Shown piece by piece: positions 9,258 through 19,492 of a DNA stretch of 64,000 bases. A program made the translations under genes and the position numbers. Source of the stretch: Polyangium sp. 15x6 (lineage in GTDB: Bacteria; Myxococcota_A; Polyangia; Polyangiales; Polyangiaceae). The stretch's first letter is position 1. Every line of letters starts with the position of its first letter. The stretch lies in contig NZ_JASBQE010000052.1 in assembly GCF_029960785.1 (NCBI RefSeq), forward strand, positions 1 through 64,000, in the 5' to 3' direction. The notes under the pieces are model-generated. The model searched no databases and was not told the DNA's origin. It worked only from the letters and a program-made list of their open reading frames with translations.

Positions 9258-10583
9258 TCAGAAAGCTGCGCGCAACCAATTCCAGAACCGGCCGCCTTGA
9301 CGTTTTTCGACGACGGGATCCTCGACGAGGTCCCTTCGATCCGGCCGCGAAGGCGCCGTCACGCGCGGCGCCGTCTGGCGCGGCGGCGGCTGCGACTCCA
9401 CGACGACGCGCGGCTCGCGCGCCTCGCGAAGCTGGTTCGCCCCGTAGTGGAGCAGCCCCACGCCCGTAGCATATTGCGGGCCCGCGACGAGCTGCGTGAT
9501 TCCACGCATCCCGACCGGTACGCCGAGACGAACCGGCATACCCAGGATCTCCTCGGCGAATTCGCTCATGCCTTCCATCAGCACCGCGCCGCCCGTGAGA
9601 ACCGCGCCCGCCGCGAGCTGATCGAGCAGGCCCGCGTCCTCGATGCGCTTGCGGATCACTGCAAAAATCTCCTCGATCCGCGGCTCGATGATGTCCGAAA
9701 GCACGCGGCGCGGAACCTTGCGCGGCGGATGCCCGCCGACGCCCGGCACCTCGACCTCCTCGTCATCCGCCACCATACGACCGAGCGCGCAGCCGAAATT
9801 GCGCTTCAAACGTTCCGCCTCGGCCATCGGCGTGCGCAGGCCCGCCGCGAGATCCGCCGTCACGTTATTCCCGCCGGCAGGGATCACGCTCGCATGCGCG
9901 ATTCCGCCGTCCACGTAAATCAGCAAATCCGTCGTACCGCCGCCGATATCGATCACGGCGACGCCGATCTCTTTTTCGTCCTCGGAGAGAACCGCTTCCG
10001 CGCTCGCGAGCGGCTCGAGGACCACGTCCGCCACGGTCAATCCGCAGCGCTCCGCGCAACGGACCACGTTTTGCACGCAGGACGTGGCGGCCGTGATGAG
10101 GTTCACCTTCACGCCGAGGCGAACGCCGCTCATTCCCACGGGATCACGAATGCCGTCCTGGTTGTCGACCGTGAACTCGCGCGGCAGGGCGTGCAGGATC
10201 TGCCGATCGGCGTCGATCGGAATGGCACGCGCGCCTTCGAGGACACGCCCCACGTCGACGTCCGTCACCTCGCCGCCGCCCACCGCGACCACGCCGTCCG
10301 AGGACTGGCCGCGGATGTGGTTGCCGGCGACGCCCGCATACACCGTGCGAATCTCGACGCCGGCCATCGTCTGCGCCGCCTCGATGGCCTCGGCGATCGA
10401 CCGGACGGTCCAGTCGATGTTCGCCACGATGCCTTTGCGCAGCCCGCGGCACGGGACGTTGCCCACGCCGAGGATGGTGATCCCATCGGCGTCGACCTCG
10501 CCGACGACGGCAGACACCTTCGTCGTCCCGATGTCGAGACCGACGACAATCTCGCTCTGCTCCATCCTGCTCTTCATTCGCAT
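9258..10583 (-). CDS. ftsA: FtsA, actin-like membrane tether of the Z ring
   Basis: A 441-residue actin-fold ATPase that anchors FtsZ to the inner membrane and recruits later divisome proteins. The phosphate-1 motif LDIGTTK follows the start and phosphate-2 appears as DIGGGTTD in mid-protein. The last residues (RFWNWLRAAF) form the amphipathic membrane-targeting helix. The ATG at 10583 is used; ATG at 10565 (MEQSEIVV) is also plausible and would place the first strand closer to the N-terminus. It lies 103 bp after ftsQ, unlike the overlapping genes upstream. Confidence 0.96.
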   Translation of the reverse strand: MRMKSRMEQSEIVVGLDIGTTKVSAVVGEVDADGITILGVGNVPCRGLRKGIVANIDWTVRSIAEAIEAAQTMAGVEIRTVYAGVAGNHIRGQSSDGVVAVGGGEVTDVDVGRVLEGARAIPIDADRQILHALPREFTVDNQDGIRDPVGMSGVRLGVKVNLITAATSCVQNVVRCAERCGLTVADVVLEPLASAEAVLSEDEKEIGVAVIDIGGGTTDLLIYVDGGIAHASVIPAGGNNVTADLAAGLRTPMAEAERLKRNFGCALGRMVADDEEVEVPGVGGHPPRKVPRRVLSDIIEPRIEEIFAVIRKRIEDAGLLDQLAAGAVLTGGAVLMEGMSEFAEEILGMPVRLGVPVGMRGITQLVAGPQYATGVGLLHYGANQLREAREPRVVVESQPPPRQTAPRVTAPSRPDRRDLVEDPVVEKRQGGRFWNWLRAAF

Positions 10584-10686
10584 CCACCCGATACGGAGGC
10601 CGTGCGCCTCGCGAAGCAGGCCGACGCTGACATGGCGAGCGGTGGCTGGCCAAATTTCGCGAACGACAACGACGAGGCGCGCGCGT

Positions 10687-11613
10687 TCATCGCATCCTCA
10701 CGACGACCCGCTCGGGGTGCGCTTCGTTGTCCAGGAAGATCACCGCGGGATTCGCCTTGCGCTTTCCGAGCTCCATCAAGACGCGCGCGGCCTGCTCGAT
10801 CTTCTCGCGAAACCGCGTCTGGCCCAGGTAAAGCGAGATCGCGTCCTTGCCGATCGTCATCACGATCGTGCCGTCGCGCTCGAGGTGGACCTCCTGGATG
10901 GGGTATCGCTTGCTGATCCCGGCCCGGTCCATGTCCTCGACCACGTCGAGCGCGCGACGCAGCGCGGCGACCACGCCGGGCCGGTCCGCCACGACCTTTT
11001 CGGGCGTGATGCCGGTCACGACGGGCAGGTCGATCGGGTCGCCGTCGGAGACGCGCTTGAACGGGTCGCCGTCGCGCGTGACGAGGTAGAGCTCGCCGCC
11101 GATCGTGGCCACGGCCCAGGCCTCGCGCTCGACGACCGTGATGCGCACGGTCGAGGGGAGCGTGCGCGTCACCTGGGCCTTTTCGATCCAGGGCTCGGTG
11201 GTGATGGTGGCGCTCGCCGTCTCGAGGTCGAGTTCGAAGATGTTGCGGCCCACGGTGACGCCGCCCGTGCCGGCGACCTGCTCGGCCGGCAAGCGGCGGT
11301 TTCCATCGACGAGCACCGTGCGGATCGCGAAGCGCGGGCTCGTCGTGATGTACCGGCGCGCGCCCCAGGCGACCGCGACCGAGGCCGAGAGGACCACCAT
11401 CACGCCGAGCAGGAGCGACAGCGCGCGCGGGAGCTTCGGCCGCGGGAGCGTGAGGCGCGGCTTCGCCTTGGGCTTCGGCGGGCGGATCGTGCTCGTCGTG
11501 GCCCCGGGCGGCGGCGGCGAGTCGTGCTCGGGTTCGGGATCCTTTGGAGCAGCAACGACCGGCGGCGTCGAGGGCTTCTTCAGCCGGCGGTTCGGGGGCA
11601 GCGTGTCGCTCAT
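10687..11613 (-). CDS. ftsQ: FtsQ, divisome scaffold protein
   Basis: A 308-residue bitopic protein: a cytoplasmic Pro/Lys-rich N-terminus (residues 1-68), one membrane helix around 69-92, a POTRA domain (about 95-165, beginning [11 protein letters not shown]) and the FtsQ beta domain. In the known system FtsQ recruits FtsB and FtsL to mid-cell. The ATG overlaps the murC stop in ATGA. The cytoplasmic tail is longer than in E. coli. Confidence 0.93.
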   Translation of the reverse strand: MSDTLPPNRRLKKPSTPPVVAAPKDPEPEHDSPPPPGATTSTIRPPKPKAKPRLTLPRPKLPRALSLLLGVMVVLSASVAVAWGARRYITTSPRFAIRTVLVDGNRRLPAEQVAGTGGVTVGRNIFELDLETASATITTEPWIEKAQVTRTLPSTVRITVVEREAWAVATIGGELYLVTRDGDPFKRVSDGDPIDLPVVTGITPEKVVADRPGVVAALRRALDVVEDMDRAGISKRYPIQEVHLERDGTIVMTIGKDAISLYLGQTRFREKIEQAARVLMELGKRKANPAVIFLDNEAHPERVVVRMR

Positions 11614-13034
11614 GGACCACCCTCCCGGCTCGCCGGCGGAGGCTCGGTGACGCCCTCGAGCCGCGCGCGCAGGCCCTTCAGCATGTTGTTGATGTCGCCC
11701 GCGCCGAGGGCGATCACGACGTCGCCGGGGCGCACGACCTTCGCGAGGACCTCGGGCAAATCGGCCTTGTTCGGCACGTACGTGGCGTCGTGGTGGCCGT
11801 GCTCGCGGATCGACTGCACGAGCCGCTCGGCGCTCACGCCGGGCAGCGGCGCCTCGCCCGCGGCGTAGATGTCCGTGACGAAGAGGACGTCCGCGAGATT
11901 GAACGCGCGCGTAAAGTCTTCGAAGAGATCCTTCGTGCGCGTGTAGCGGTGCGGCTGGAAGGCCACGACGATGCGGTGCGCGTCGTCGGGGTAGGCGCGG
12001 CGCGCGGCCTCGATCGTCGCGCGGATCTCGGCCGGGTGATGGCCGTAGTCGTCGACGAGGGTGACGCCCTGATGCACGCCGACGACCGTGAAGCGACGCG
12101 CGACGCCGCCGAACGTGGCGAGGGCTTGCTTCGTGACGTCGAGCGGCACCTCGAGCTCGTCGGCGACGGCGATCGTCGCGAGGCAGTTCAGCACGTTGTG
12201 CGCGCCGGGCATCTTCACGGTGAAGCCGCCGAGGGGCTGGCCGCGACGATACGCGTTGAAGCTCGTCTCGAGGCCGCGGAACTGGATGCCACGCGCGCAG
12301 TAGTCCGCGTGCGGCGACACGCCGTAGGTGACGTGGCGGCGCGGGATGCGCGGCAGGATGTCCTGCACGTGGGGATGATCGAGGCAGAGCACCGCGAGGC
12401 CGTAGAACGGCACGCGCGCGGCGAACTCGATGAAGGCGTCCTTGATCTTCTCGTGCGTGCCGTAGTGATCGAGGTGCTCGGGGTCGATGTTCGTGACCAC
12501 CGCGATCGTGGGCGTCAGCCGCAGGAACGAGCCGTCGCTCTCGTCGGCCTCGGCGACGAGCAGATCGCCGGCGCCGAGGCGCGCGTTCGAGCCGAGCGCG
12601 GCCATCTTGCCGCCGACGACGACCGTGGGATCGAGGCCCGCGTGGCGCAGCACCGTGGCGACGAGCGAGGTCGTCGTGGTTTTTCCGTGCGAACCCGCGA
12701 TGGCCACGCCGTACTTCACGCGCATCAGCTCGGCGAGCATCTCGGCGCGACCGATGACGGGGATGCCGAGGGCGCGGGCCTCGACGAGCTCGGGGTTCTC
12801 CGGGCGGATCGCGCTCGAATACACGACGACGTCGACGCCGCGGACGTTCTCGGCGCGGTGGCCGATGTCGATGCGAACGCCGAGCGAGGCGAGTCGCTGC
12901 GTGGTACCGCCGCTCTTCACGTCGGAGCCGGAGACGTCGAACTCGAGCGAGCGGAGGATCTCCGCGAGGCCGCTCATGCCGACGCCGCCGATGCCCACGA
13001 AGTGGATGTGCCGGACGCGCCCGCGGAACATCAT
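11610..13034 (-). CDS. murC: MurC, UDP-N-acetylmuramate-L-alanine ligase
   Basis: A 474-residue Mur ligase adding L-Ala to UDP-MurNAc with ATP in the cytoplasm. It shows the N-terminal UMP-binding GIGGVGMSG (14-22), ATP loop GSHGKTTT (114-121), a DESDGSF segment and DDYGHHP in the C-terminal domain. Two adjacent ATG codons (13034, 13031) overlap the murG TGA. The open frame continues upstream, but homology begins only here. No murB or ddl is next to it. Confidence 0.97.
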   Translation of the reverse strand: MMFRGRVRHIHFVGIGGVGMSGLAEILRSLEFDVSGSDVKSGGTTQRLASLGVRIDIGHRAENVRGVDVVVYSSAIRPENPELVEARALGIPVIGRAEMLAELMRVKYGVAIAGSHGKTTTTSLVATVLRHAGLDPTVVVGGKMAALGSNARLGAGDLLVAEADESDGSFLRLTPTIAVVTNIDPEHLDHYGTHEKIKDAFIEFAARVPFYGLAVLCLDHPHVQDILPRIPRRHVTYGVSPHADYCARGIQFRGLETSFNAYRRGQPLGGFTVKMPGAHNVLNCLATIAVADELEVPLDVTKQALATFGGVARRFTVVGVHQGVTLVDDYGHHPAEIRATIEAARRAYPDDAHRIVVAFQPHRYTRTKDLFEDFTRAFNLADVLFVTDIYAAGEAPLPGVSAERLVQSIREHGHHDATYVPNKADLPEVLAKVVRPGDVVIALGAGDINNMLKGLRARLEGVTEPPPASREGGP

Positions 13035-14155
13035 GCCGTCCTTCCCCGGGCTTTCTCCCGGTGTTTCGATTCCCGCAAACGCGCGAGCTCGAGCAAGTCC
13101 GCCGCCACGGCCTTCGCCGCGTCGGGCGCCCCGATCTCGGTCGCGGCGCGCGCCATGGAAGCGCGTCGCTCGGGTGAGCCCGCGAGCTTCCGGATCTCGT
13201 CCGCGACCCGATCGGCCGTGGCCTCGGCCTGCGGCAGCGCCACGGCCGCGCCGCGCTTCTCCAGCGAGCGCGCGTTCTTGAGCTGATGATCGTCGGCCGC
13301 GAACGGATACGGGACGAGGATCGCGGGGCGTCCGACGGCGCAGAGCTCGGCGAGCGTGGAGGCGCCGGCGCGGGCGATCACGAGGTCGGCCGAGGCGAGC
13401 GCGCGCGCCATGTCGTCGATGAACGGGACGACCTCGGCGGCCCCGGACAAACCGAGCGACTCGTAGAGCGCGCGCGCTTCGACCTCTCGCTCGCGGCCCG
13501 TCTGATGGGTGACGCGCAAGCCTGGGACCTGGCTTCCGATCTGGGAAATCGCGCGCGGCACGGTCTCGTTCAGGGCTTTCGCACCCTGGCTGCCACCGAG
13601 GACGAGGATCGAGAGTTTGTCCTTCTGGACCTCGTACGGCGCGGGGGCGAAGGCCTTGCGGAGCGGCACGCCGAGGCGGCGCACGATGCTCGGGCGGAAG
13701 AAGCGATCGACCTCGGGGAACGTGGTGTACGCGCGCACGGCGAACGGCGCGAGCAGGCGGTTCGACAGGCCCATCACGCTGTTCGGTTCGAGCACGGTCA
13801 CGGCGACGCCGAGCGTGCGCGCAGCGAAGCAGACCGGGCCGCCCGCGTAACCGCCGACGGAGAGGACGGCCGAAGGCCCGAGGCGGCGGACGAGATCCCG
13901 CGCCGCAGGGATCGAGGCCGCGGCGTGCTGCGCGCCCTTGAGGAACCCGGACAAACCACCGCCGCGAAGGGGCAGGATGTCGAGCAGCTCGAGCTCGCCG
14001 CCCTGCTCGGGCACGACGCGCGCTTCGAGGCCGCGAGCCGTGCCGACGTAGACGACACGCGCGGAAGGGTCGGCGGCGCGAACGGCTTCGCCCACCGCGA
14101 GCATCGGGAAGACGTGGCCGCCGGTGCCGCCGCCTGCGAGGAGAAGGGTCGTCAC
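13031..14155 (-). CDS. murG: MurG, lipid II-forming GlcNAc transferase
   Basis: A 374-residue GT28 glycosyltransferase that adds GlcNAc to lipid I on the inner face of the membrane. The N-terminal Gly-rich loop GGGTGGH is at residues 8-14, a second loop GGSQGA lies in the C-terminal half, and an AELCAVGRP-like donor-binding region is present. The GTG start overlaps the ftsW stop (GTGA) and the stop overlaps murC. Confidence 0.97.
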   Translation of the reverse strand: MTTLLLAGGGTGGHVFPMLAVGEAVRAADPSARVVYVGTARGLEARVVPEQGGELELLDILPLRGGGLSGFLKGAQHAAASIPAARDLVRRLGPSAVLSVGGYAGGPVCFAARTLGVAVTVLEPNSVMGLSNRLLAPFAVRAYTTFPEVDRFFRPSIVRRLGVPLRKAFAPAPYEVQKDKLSILVLGGSQGAKALNETVPRAISQIGSQVPGLRVTHQTGREREVEARALYESLGLSGAAEVVPFIDDMARALASADLVIARAGASTLAELCAVGRPAILVPYPFAADDHQLKNARSLEKRGAAVALPQAEATADRVADEIRKLAGSPERRASMARAATEIGAPDAAKAVAADLLELARLRESKHREKARGRTA

Positions 14156-15540
14156 GCGCTCGCTCCCTCCGCGGCCGCGGCGCCTTCCCGGGCCTCTGTG
14201 GCGATGAGGACCGACGCGCTCGGCGCGCCCTCACTCGTGCGCACGGGCGCGGGTTTGTCTTGCGGAACTTCGTTCGTCCGCGGACGGCTGATGCTGAGCA
14301 GGATGCCCGCGCCGGCGGCGTTCACGAGCAGCGACGAGCCGCCGTAGCTCATGAACGGCAGCGTGAGGCCCTTCGTCGGCAGGATGGCCATGGCGACGGC
14401 GAGGTTCACGAGCGCTTGCACGCCGAAGAGCGTGGCGATGCCGAAGGCCATGAAGCTGCCGTAGTCGTCGTGCGCCTCGAGGGCGATCTTCACGCCGCGC
14501 GAGACGATGACGAGGTAAGCGCTGACGAGGCCGAGGATGCCGAGGAAACCGAGCTCCTCGCCGATGATCGCGCTGATGAAGTCCGTGTGCGCCTCGGGCA
14601 GGTAGAGCACCTGCAGGCCCTTGCCGAGCCCGAGGCCGGTCCACCCGCCCGAGCCGAAGCTCATGACGGACTGGAACGGCTGATAGGCGAGGTCCTGGCG
14701 GTGGTTGTCCATGTCGATGAACGCCAGGTAGCGCCGGTAGCGGTAGTCGCTGAAGGCCACGAGCGCGGCGGCGCCCATGCCGAGCAGAGCCGTGAACGCC
14801 GCGATGTACGGCAGGCGCGCGCCCGCGACGAAGAGCAGCGTGAACGTGAGGAACAGGAGCACGACGGCGCTGCCGAAGTCGGGCTGCTTCAAGAGCAGCA
14901 TGATGAGGAAGCCGACGACGATGAGGTGCGGCAAGAAGCCGATCGAGAAGCTCTTGATCTTGTCGGCCTTCTTCGACAGCGAGTACGCGAGCCAGAGGAC
15001 GATGCCGAGCTTGGCCGTCTCCGCTGGCTGGATGTGCACGGGGCCGATCGCGATCCAGCGGTAGGCGTTGCCCGCCTTGTGACCGAGGCCGAGGATCGTC
15101 AGGCCCAGCATGAGCGTGACCGCGACGAGGATCGGGTACGTGAAAGGCTTGAGCTTGCGGTAGTCGAAGCGGCTCACGAGCCACATCGTCGAGAGCGCGA
15201 CGAGCGCGTAGACACCCTGGCGCTTCAGGAAGAACTGCGCGTCGTGGTACTTCACGGTCGCTTCGATCGCGCTCGCGCTGTAGACCATGACCACGCCGAA
15301 GCCCACGAGCGCGATCACCACGGCCGCGAGCACCGAGTCGACGGGGCCGGCCTTGCTCGAACGGAGGAGCGCGGTGACGCCGCTCCCTGCGCTCTCCTTG
15401 CGCGGCGCGCGGGGTTCGTTCTTCGGCGGCGCGGGCGGCGGATCACTCGGCGGAAGGAGGCGGTTCCTCGGCGGAGGCGCGCTCGAATGGCGGCGCTCGC
15501 CGACGACGTTGTTGCCCGAGAGGACGGCGCTGCTGCTCAC
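14152..15540 (-). CDS. ftsW: FtsW, SEDS peptidoglycan polymerase
   Basis: A 462-residue SEDS protein with about ten membrane helices after a Pro-rich cytoplasmic N-terminus of ~65 residues. FtsW polymerises lipid II for septal wall synthesis with FtsI. Conserved SEDS segments include QPAETAKL, the long loop ending [16 protein letters not shown], and [10 protein letters not shown]. The GTG start overlaps the murD stop (GTGA). The open frame runs back to 16125 inside murD, but that part has no FtsW character. Confidence 0.96.
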   Translation of the reverse strand: MSSSAVLSGNNVVGERRHSSAPPPRNRLLPPSDPPPAPPKNEPRAPRKESAGSGVTALLRSSKAGPVDSVLAAVVIALVGFGVVMVYSASAIEATVKYHDAQFFLKRQGVYALVALSTMWLVSRFDYRKLKPFTYPILVAVTLMLGLTILGLGHKAGNAYRWIAIGPVHIQPAETAKLGIVLWLAYSLSKKADKIKSFSIGFLPHLIVVGFLIMLLLKQPDFGSAVVLLFLTFTLLFVAGARLPYIAAFTALLGMGAAALVAFSDYRYRRYLAFIDMDNHRQDLAYQPFQSVMSFGSGGWTGLGLGKGLQVLYLPEAHTDFISAIIGEELGFLGILGLVSAYLVIVSRGVKIALEAHDDYGSFMAFGIATLFGVQALVNLAVAMAILPTKGLTLPFMSYGGSSLLVNAAGAGILLSISRPRTNEVPQDKPAPVRTSEGAPSASVLIATEAREGAAAAEGASA

Positions 15541-16898
15541 GACCGAACCTCCAGCATGGACTGGACCGTCTGGGCAAATTGGTCGCCGCGATCCTTGTAG
15601 TCGCGGAACATGTCGAAGCTCGCACAGGCCGGGCTGAGCAGGACGGCGTCGCCGGGTTCGGCCAAACGGCGCGCGGCCTGCACGGCCTCGGCCATGGATC
15701 CGGCGCGCTCGATGGGAAGCACGCCCTTGGCGGCCGCGGCGATGCGATCGGCCGCCTCGCCGATGAGCACGAGAGCGCGGCCCTTGTCGCGGAGCGCGTC
15801 GACGAGCGGCTCGTACGCGCCGAGTTTGTCCTTGCCGCCCGCGATGAGGACGGCCTTGTCCTCGGCGAGGCCACGCAGCGCGGCGACCGAAGCGCCGACG
15901 TTCGTGCCCTTCGAGTCGTCGTAGTAACGAACGCCGTCGATCTCGCCGACGAGCACGGTGCGATGGCCGAGGCCGCGGAAGTTGCGGACGGCGCGCGCGA
16001 GCCACGAGTCGGCGCTGTCGCCTCCCGGCACGTCGAACGCGGCCACGACGCCGAGCGCCGCGCAGGCGTTCTCGACGTTGTGTTTGCCTGCGATCTGGAG
16101 CGCGCCCCGCGGGAAGCTGTGCCACGCGTCGCGATGCACGATGTTGCCGCCCACAGGACGAACCGTGGCGGCCTCCTCGGTCGCGCTGAACGTGACCACA
16201 CGCGCGCCGCCACGCGCGGCTTGCTTCGCGCAGAGCGGATCCCCGTACGGGATCACGGCCGTGTCCTCGGCCGTCATCCGCACGAACGGGTTTCCCTTCG
16301 CGTCCGCGTACGCCTGGAAGTTCGGGTAGCGATCGAGGTGATCGTCCGTGATGTTGAGCAGCGCGTGCGCGCGCGCATGCAACGTGGGCACGCGCTCGGC
16401 CTGGAAGCTCGAAATTTCGAGGACGATCGCGTCGAACGACTGCCCCACGACCTCGGCGAGCGGCGTGCCGAAGTTGCCGCCGATGAACGTCTTCTTCCCG
16501 GCCGATTCGAGCATCGCGTGCACGAGCGCCGTCGTCGTGCTCTTGCCGTTCGTCCCACCGATCAGCGCGATCGGCGTCCCCACGAAGAACCGCGCCGCGA
16601 GCTCGAGCTCGCCGATGACCTCGCCGCCCGCCCTCTCGAACGCTTCGAGCGCGGGAAACGAGGGCACGCCGGGCGAGATCACGACGAGGTCGATCCCGTC
16701 GAAGAGCGAGGCCGGATGCCCGCCCGCGACGAGCGTCGCGCCCGCGGCTTCGAGCGCGAGCGCCTCCTTGGACAAACGCTCGCGCGGGGTCGCGTCGGTC
16801 GCCGTGACACGCGCGCCCTTGTCGAGGCAGAGCCGCGCCGCGGCGACGCCGCTCCGGCCGAGCCCGATGGTGAGAACCCTTTGACCTCCAAGATCCAT
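15537..16898 (-). CDS. murD: MurD, UDP-MurNAc-L-Ala-D-glutamate ligase
   Basis: A 453-residue Mur ligase adding D-Glu. It shows an N-terminal Rossmann-like segment (IGLGRSG, 11-17), ATP loop GTNGKST (115-121) and the C-terminal DDSKGTN motif. The ATG at 16898 lies five bases after the mraY stop. The frame extends upstream through mraY but is not MurD-like there. Confidence 0.97.
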   Translation of the reverse strand: MDLGGQRVLTIGLGRSGVAAARLCLDKGARVTATDATPRERLSKEALALEAAGATLVAGGHPASLFDGIDLVVISPGVPSFPALEAFERAGGEVIGELELAARFFVGTPIALIGGTNGKSTTTALVHAMLESAGKKTFIGGNFGTPLAEVVGQSFDAIVLEISSFQAERVPTLHARAHALLNITDDHLDRYPNFQAYADAKGNPFVRMTAEDTAVIPYGDPLCAKQAARGGARVVTFSATEEAATVRPVGGNIVHRDAWHSFPRGALQIAGKHNVENACAALGVVAAFDVPGGDSADSWLARAVRNFRGLGHRTVLVGEIDGVRYYDDSKGTNVGASVAALRGLAEDKAVLIAGGKDKLGAYEPLVDALRDKGRALVLIGEAADRIAAAAKGVLPIERAGSMAEAVQAARRLAEPGDAVLLSPACASFDMFRDYKDRGDQFAQTVQSMLEVRS

Positions 16899-16903
16899 GG
16901 GCC

Positions 16904-18034
16904 TCACCGGAGCTTCATGGACGCCAGCGAGACCAGCGCCAGGAGGATGGAGATGATCCAGAAGCGAACGATGATCTTGGGCTCCGCCCACCCCTTCTTC
17001 TCGTAGTGGTGGTGGATCGGCGCCATCAAGAACACGCGCTTGCCCGTGAGCTTGAACGACGTCACCTGCGCGATGACGCTGACCGTCTCGACGAAGAAGA
17101 CGCCGCCGAGCAGGACGCTCAAGAGCTCGTTCTTCGTGAAGATCGCCAGCATGCCGAGGCCCCCGCCGAGGGCCAGCGATCCCACGTCGCCCATGAAGAC
17201 CTGGGCTGGGTAGGTGTTGTACCAGAGGAACCCGATCCCAGCGCCGATGACCGAGCCGCAGTACACGCTGAGCTCGCCGGCGGAGGCGATCTTCGGGATG
17301 TCGAGGTAGTTCGCGAGCGAGAAGTTCGCGATGGTCGCGCCCGCGACGTACGACCAGATGAGGTACGTGCCCGCGTTGATCATCACGGGGCCGATCGCGA
17401 GGCCGTCGAGGCCGTCGGTGAGGTTCACGGCGTTCGACCAGGCCACGACGATGAAGACCGCGAACGGGACGTAGAACCAGACCGGCAGATCGATCGAGTG
17501 CTTCGAGAAGGCCGCGAACGGGAGCGCGAGCCGCGTCTTGATCTCGGCCCAGTCGGCCGGAAGCTTTGACGTAAAAAGAAACGTGTAGGAGATGGCGGCG
17601 CCGCCGATGAGCACCTGGCCGATCAGCTTGTACCGCCCGGGCAAACCACCCGTGTTCTTGCGCTTGATCTTGAGGTAGTCGTCGAGGTAGCCGATGACGC
17701 CGTAGCCCGCCGTCACCGCGGTCGTCGCGAGGACGAAGGGGTTGCGCAGGTCGGCCCAGAGCGCGGTCGGCAGGAGCAGCGAGAGCAGGATCAGCGCGCC
17801 GCCCATGGTCGGCGTGCCCGCCTTGACCTTGTGCGTCTCGGGGCCCTCCTTGCGGACGACCTGCCCGATCTGCTTGCGCCGGAGCTCGCGGATGAACCAC
17901 GGCGCCAGCACGAACGTGAGGATCATGGCGGTGATCGTCGCCATGATGGTCCGGAACGGGATGTACCGGAGGACGTTCAGCCAGGAGAGCGAGCTGTAAT
18001 GAAACTTGAGCGGGTAGAAGAGCTCGTAGATCAC
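16904..18034 (-). CDS. mraY: MraY, phospho-MurNAc-pentapeptide transferase
   Basis: A 376-residue polytopic enzyme making lipid I from UDP-MurNAc-pentapeptide and undecaprenyl phosphate. Catalytic and family motifs are visible: GYLDDYLK, NLTDGLDGLA and the HHHYEKKGW loop. About ten membrane segments and a normal length. The GTG start overlaps the murF stop in GTGA. Confidence 0.97.
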   Translation of the reverse strand: MIYELFYPLKFHYSSLSWLNVLRYIPFRTIMATITAMILTFVLAPWFIRELRRKQIGQVVRKEGPETHKVKAGTPTMGGALILLSLLLPTALWADLRNPFVLATTAVTAGYGVIGYLDDYLKIKRKNTGGLPGRYKLIGQVLIGGAAISYTFLFTSKLPADWAEIKTRLALPFAAFSKHSIDLPVWFYVPFAVFIVVAWSNAVNLTDGLDGLAIGPVMINAGTYLIWSYVAGATIANFSLANYLDIPKIASAGELSVYCGSVIGAGIGFLWYNTYPAQVFMGDVGSLALGGGLGMLAIFTKNELLSVLLGGVFFVETVSVIAQVTSFKLTGKRVFLMAPIHHHYEKKGWAEPKIIVRFWIISILLALVSLASMKLR

Positions 18035-19491
18035 GACGGCACCTCCGCGAGGGCACGCACGATTCGCTCGGTCCCAACGCCGCGCGAACCCTTCACGAGG
18101 ACCAGATCCCCAGGCTGAACGGCGAGCGCGACGGCCGGGGCCGCGTCAGCGCTCGTGTCGAAGAACTTCGCAGGAATGCCTGCTTCCGCAGCGCGATCGG
18201 CGATCCGACGCGCATCACCGCTCACCGCAACCACGAGCGCCGCGCCGCTCGCCGCCGCGACGCGGCCGACGTCGTCGTGCCCGCGCGGCGACTCGTGGCC
18301 GAGCTCGTACATCGCGCCGAGCACGAGCACGAGCCTGCGGCCCGCGTCACGCGCGAGCTCGGCCGCCGTGCGGATCGACGCGGAGGACGAAGCAGGATTC
18401 GCGTTGTAGCTGTCGTCGATCACGATGACGTCGCGGGCGAGCAGGCGCGGGACGAGGCGACCGCCGCCGCCGCCCACGTCCGCGAGGGAGAACGCTTCCT
18501 CGGCGATCGGCGACGTCACGCGCTCCCCCGTGAGGGTCTCCGCAGCCGCCACGGCCGCGGCGCACGCATAGGCGCCGGCCTCGCCGATGAGCGGGGTGCG
18601 GAACCAGAACGACGAGCCGTCCGGGCGCGCGAGCGTGACGCGCGACGAGGAAAAACCGTCCGGGCGACGCTCGACGATCCGCAGATCGTGCCCGTCCGCC
18701 GTGCCGTAACGGACACGGCGCGCCGCGGGCGAACCTGCCATCTCCGCCACGACACGCGCGTCGTCGCCGTTGCCGATCGCGACGCCGCCCTCCGAGAGCG
18801 CGCGAAACAGCGCGCCCTTCTCGTGCGCGACGCCCTCGATCGAGCCGCACCCCTCGACGTGCGCCGCCGCGACGAGCGTGACGATCGCGATGTCCGGCTG
18901 GGCCATCGCCGCGAGGGACGCGATTTCGCCGGGCTTGTTCATGCCCATCTCGACGACCGCGTACTTGTGCTGCCTGTCGAGCCCGAACAGCACCATCGGC
19001 ACGCCGACCTGGTTGTTCAAGTTGCCCCGCGTCGCGTGCACGGCCTCCGGGAAGAGGCGTTCGAGGAGGGCAGCCGTGGCCGAGCGCGTGGTGGTTTTGC
19101 CGGCCGAACCCGTGATCGCGACGATCTTGCGGTCGCCTTTTCCGCGCGCGCGCCACGCGTCGACGTGGGCCCGCGCGAGCGCGCCGAGCGCGTCGATCGT
19201 CGAGCGAACCCGAAACATGGTCAGGCCCGGGACGTCATCGACGGGTCGCTCCACGAGCGCCGCGCGCGCGCCCTTCTCCGCGGCCTGCGCGAGGTAGTCG
19301 TGCCCGTCGAAGCTGTCGCCCGCGAGGGCCACGAAGAGCCCGCCGGGCTCGATCGTGCGCGTGTCGGTCGAGACGCCTTGCACCGAGCCGAGCAAGAAGA
19401 GGCTGCGGCCGTAGAGGACGTCGCCCTGGACGATCTGGATCAGATCGAGGGCCTGGAAGTAGGCCTGGTTCGTGGGGATCGGCGTGCCCAT
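18031..19491 (-). CDS. murF: MurF, D-Ala-D-Ala adding ligase
   Basis: A 486-residue Mur ligase that completes the UDP-MurNAc-pentapeptide. ATP loop GSAGKTTT at 128-135, the GNLNNQVGVP motif typical of MurF after it, and DDSYNANP in the C-terminal half. The ATG at 19491 is one base after the murE stop. The D-Ala-D-Ala it needs must come from a ddl gene elsewhere. Confidence 0.97.
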   Translation of the reverse strand: MGTPIPTNQAYFQALDLIQIVQGDVLYGRSLFLLGSVQGVSTDTRTIEPGGLFVALAGDSFDGHDYLAQAAEKGARAALVERPVDDVPGLTMFRVRSTIDALGALARAHVDAWRARGKGDRKIVAITGSAGKTTTRSATAALLERLFPEAVHATRGNLNNQVGVPMVLFGLDRQHKYAVVEMGMNKPGEIASLAAMAQPDIAIVTLVAAAHVEGCGSIEGVAHEKGALFRALSEGGVAIGNGDDARVVAEMAGSPAARRVRYGTADGHDLRIVERRPDGFSSSRVTLARPDGSSFWFRTPLIGEAGAYACAAAVAAAETLTGERVTSPIAEEAFSLADVGGGGGRLVPRLLARDVIVIDDSYNANPASSSASIRTAAELARDAGRRLVLVLGAMYELGHESPRGHDDVGRVAAASGAALVVAVSGDARRIADRAAEAGIPAKFFDTSADAAPAVALAVQPGDLVLVKGSRGVGTERIVRALAEVPS

Positions 19492-19492
19492 C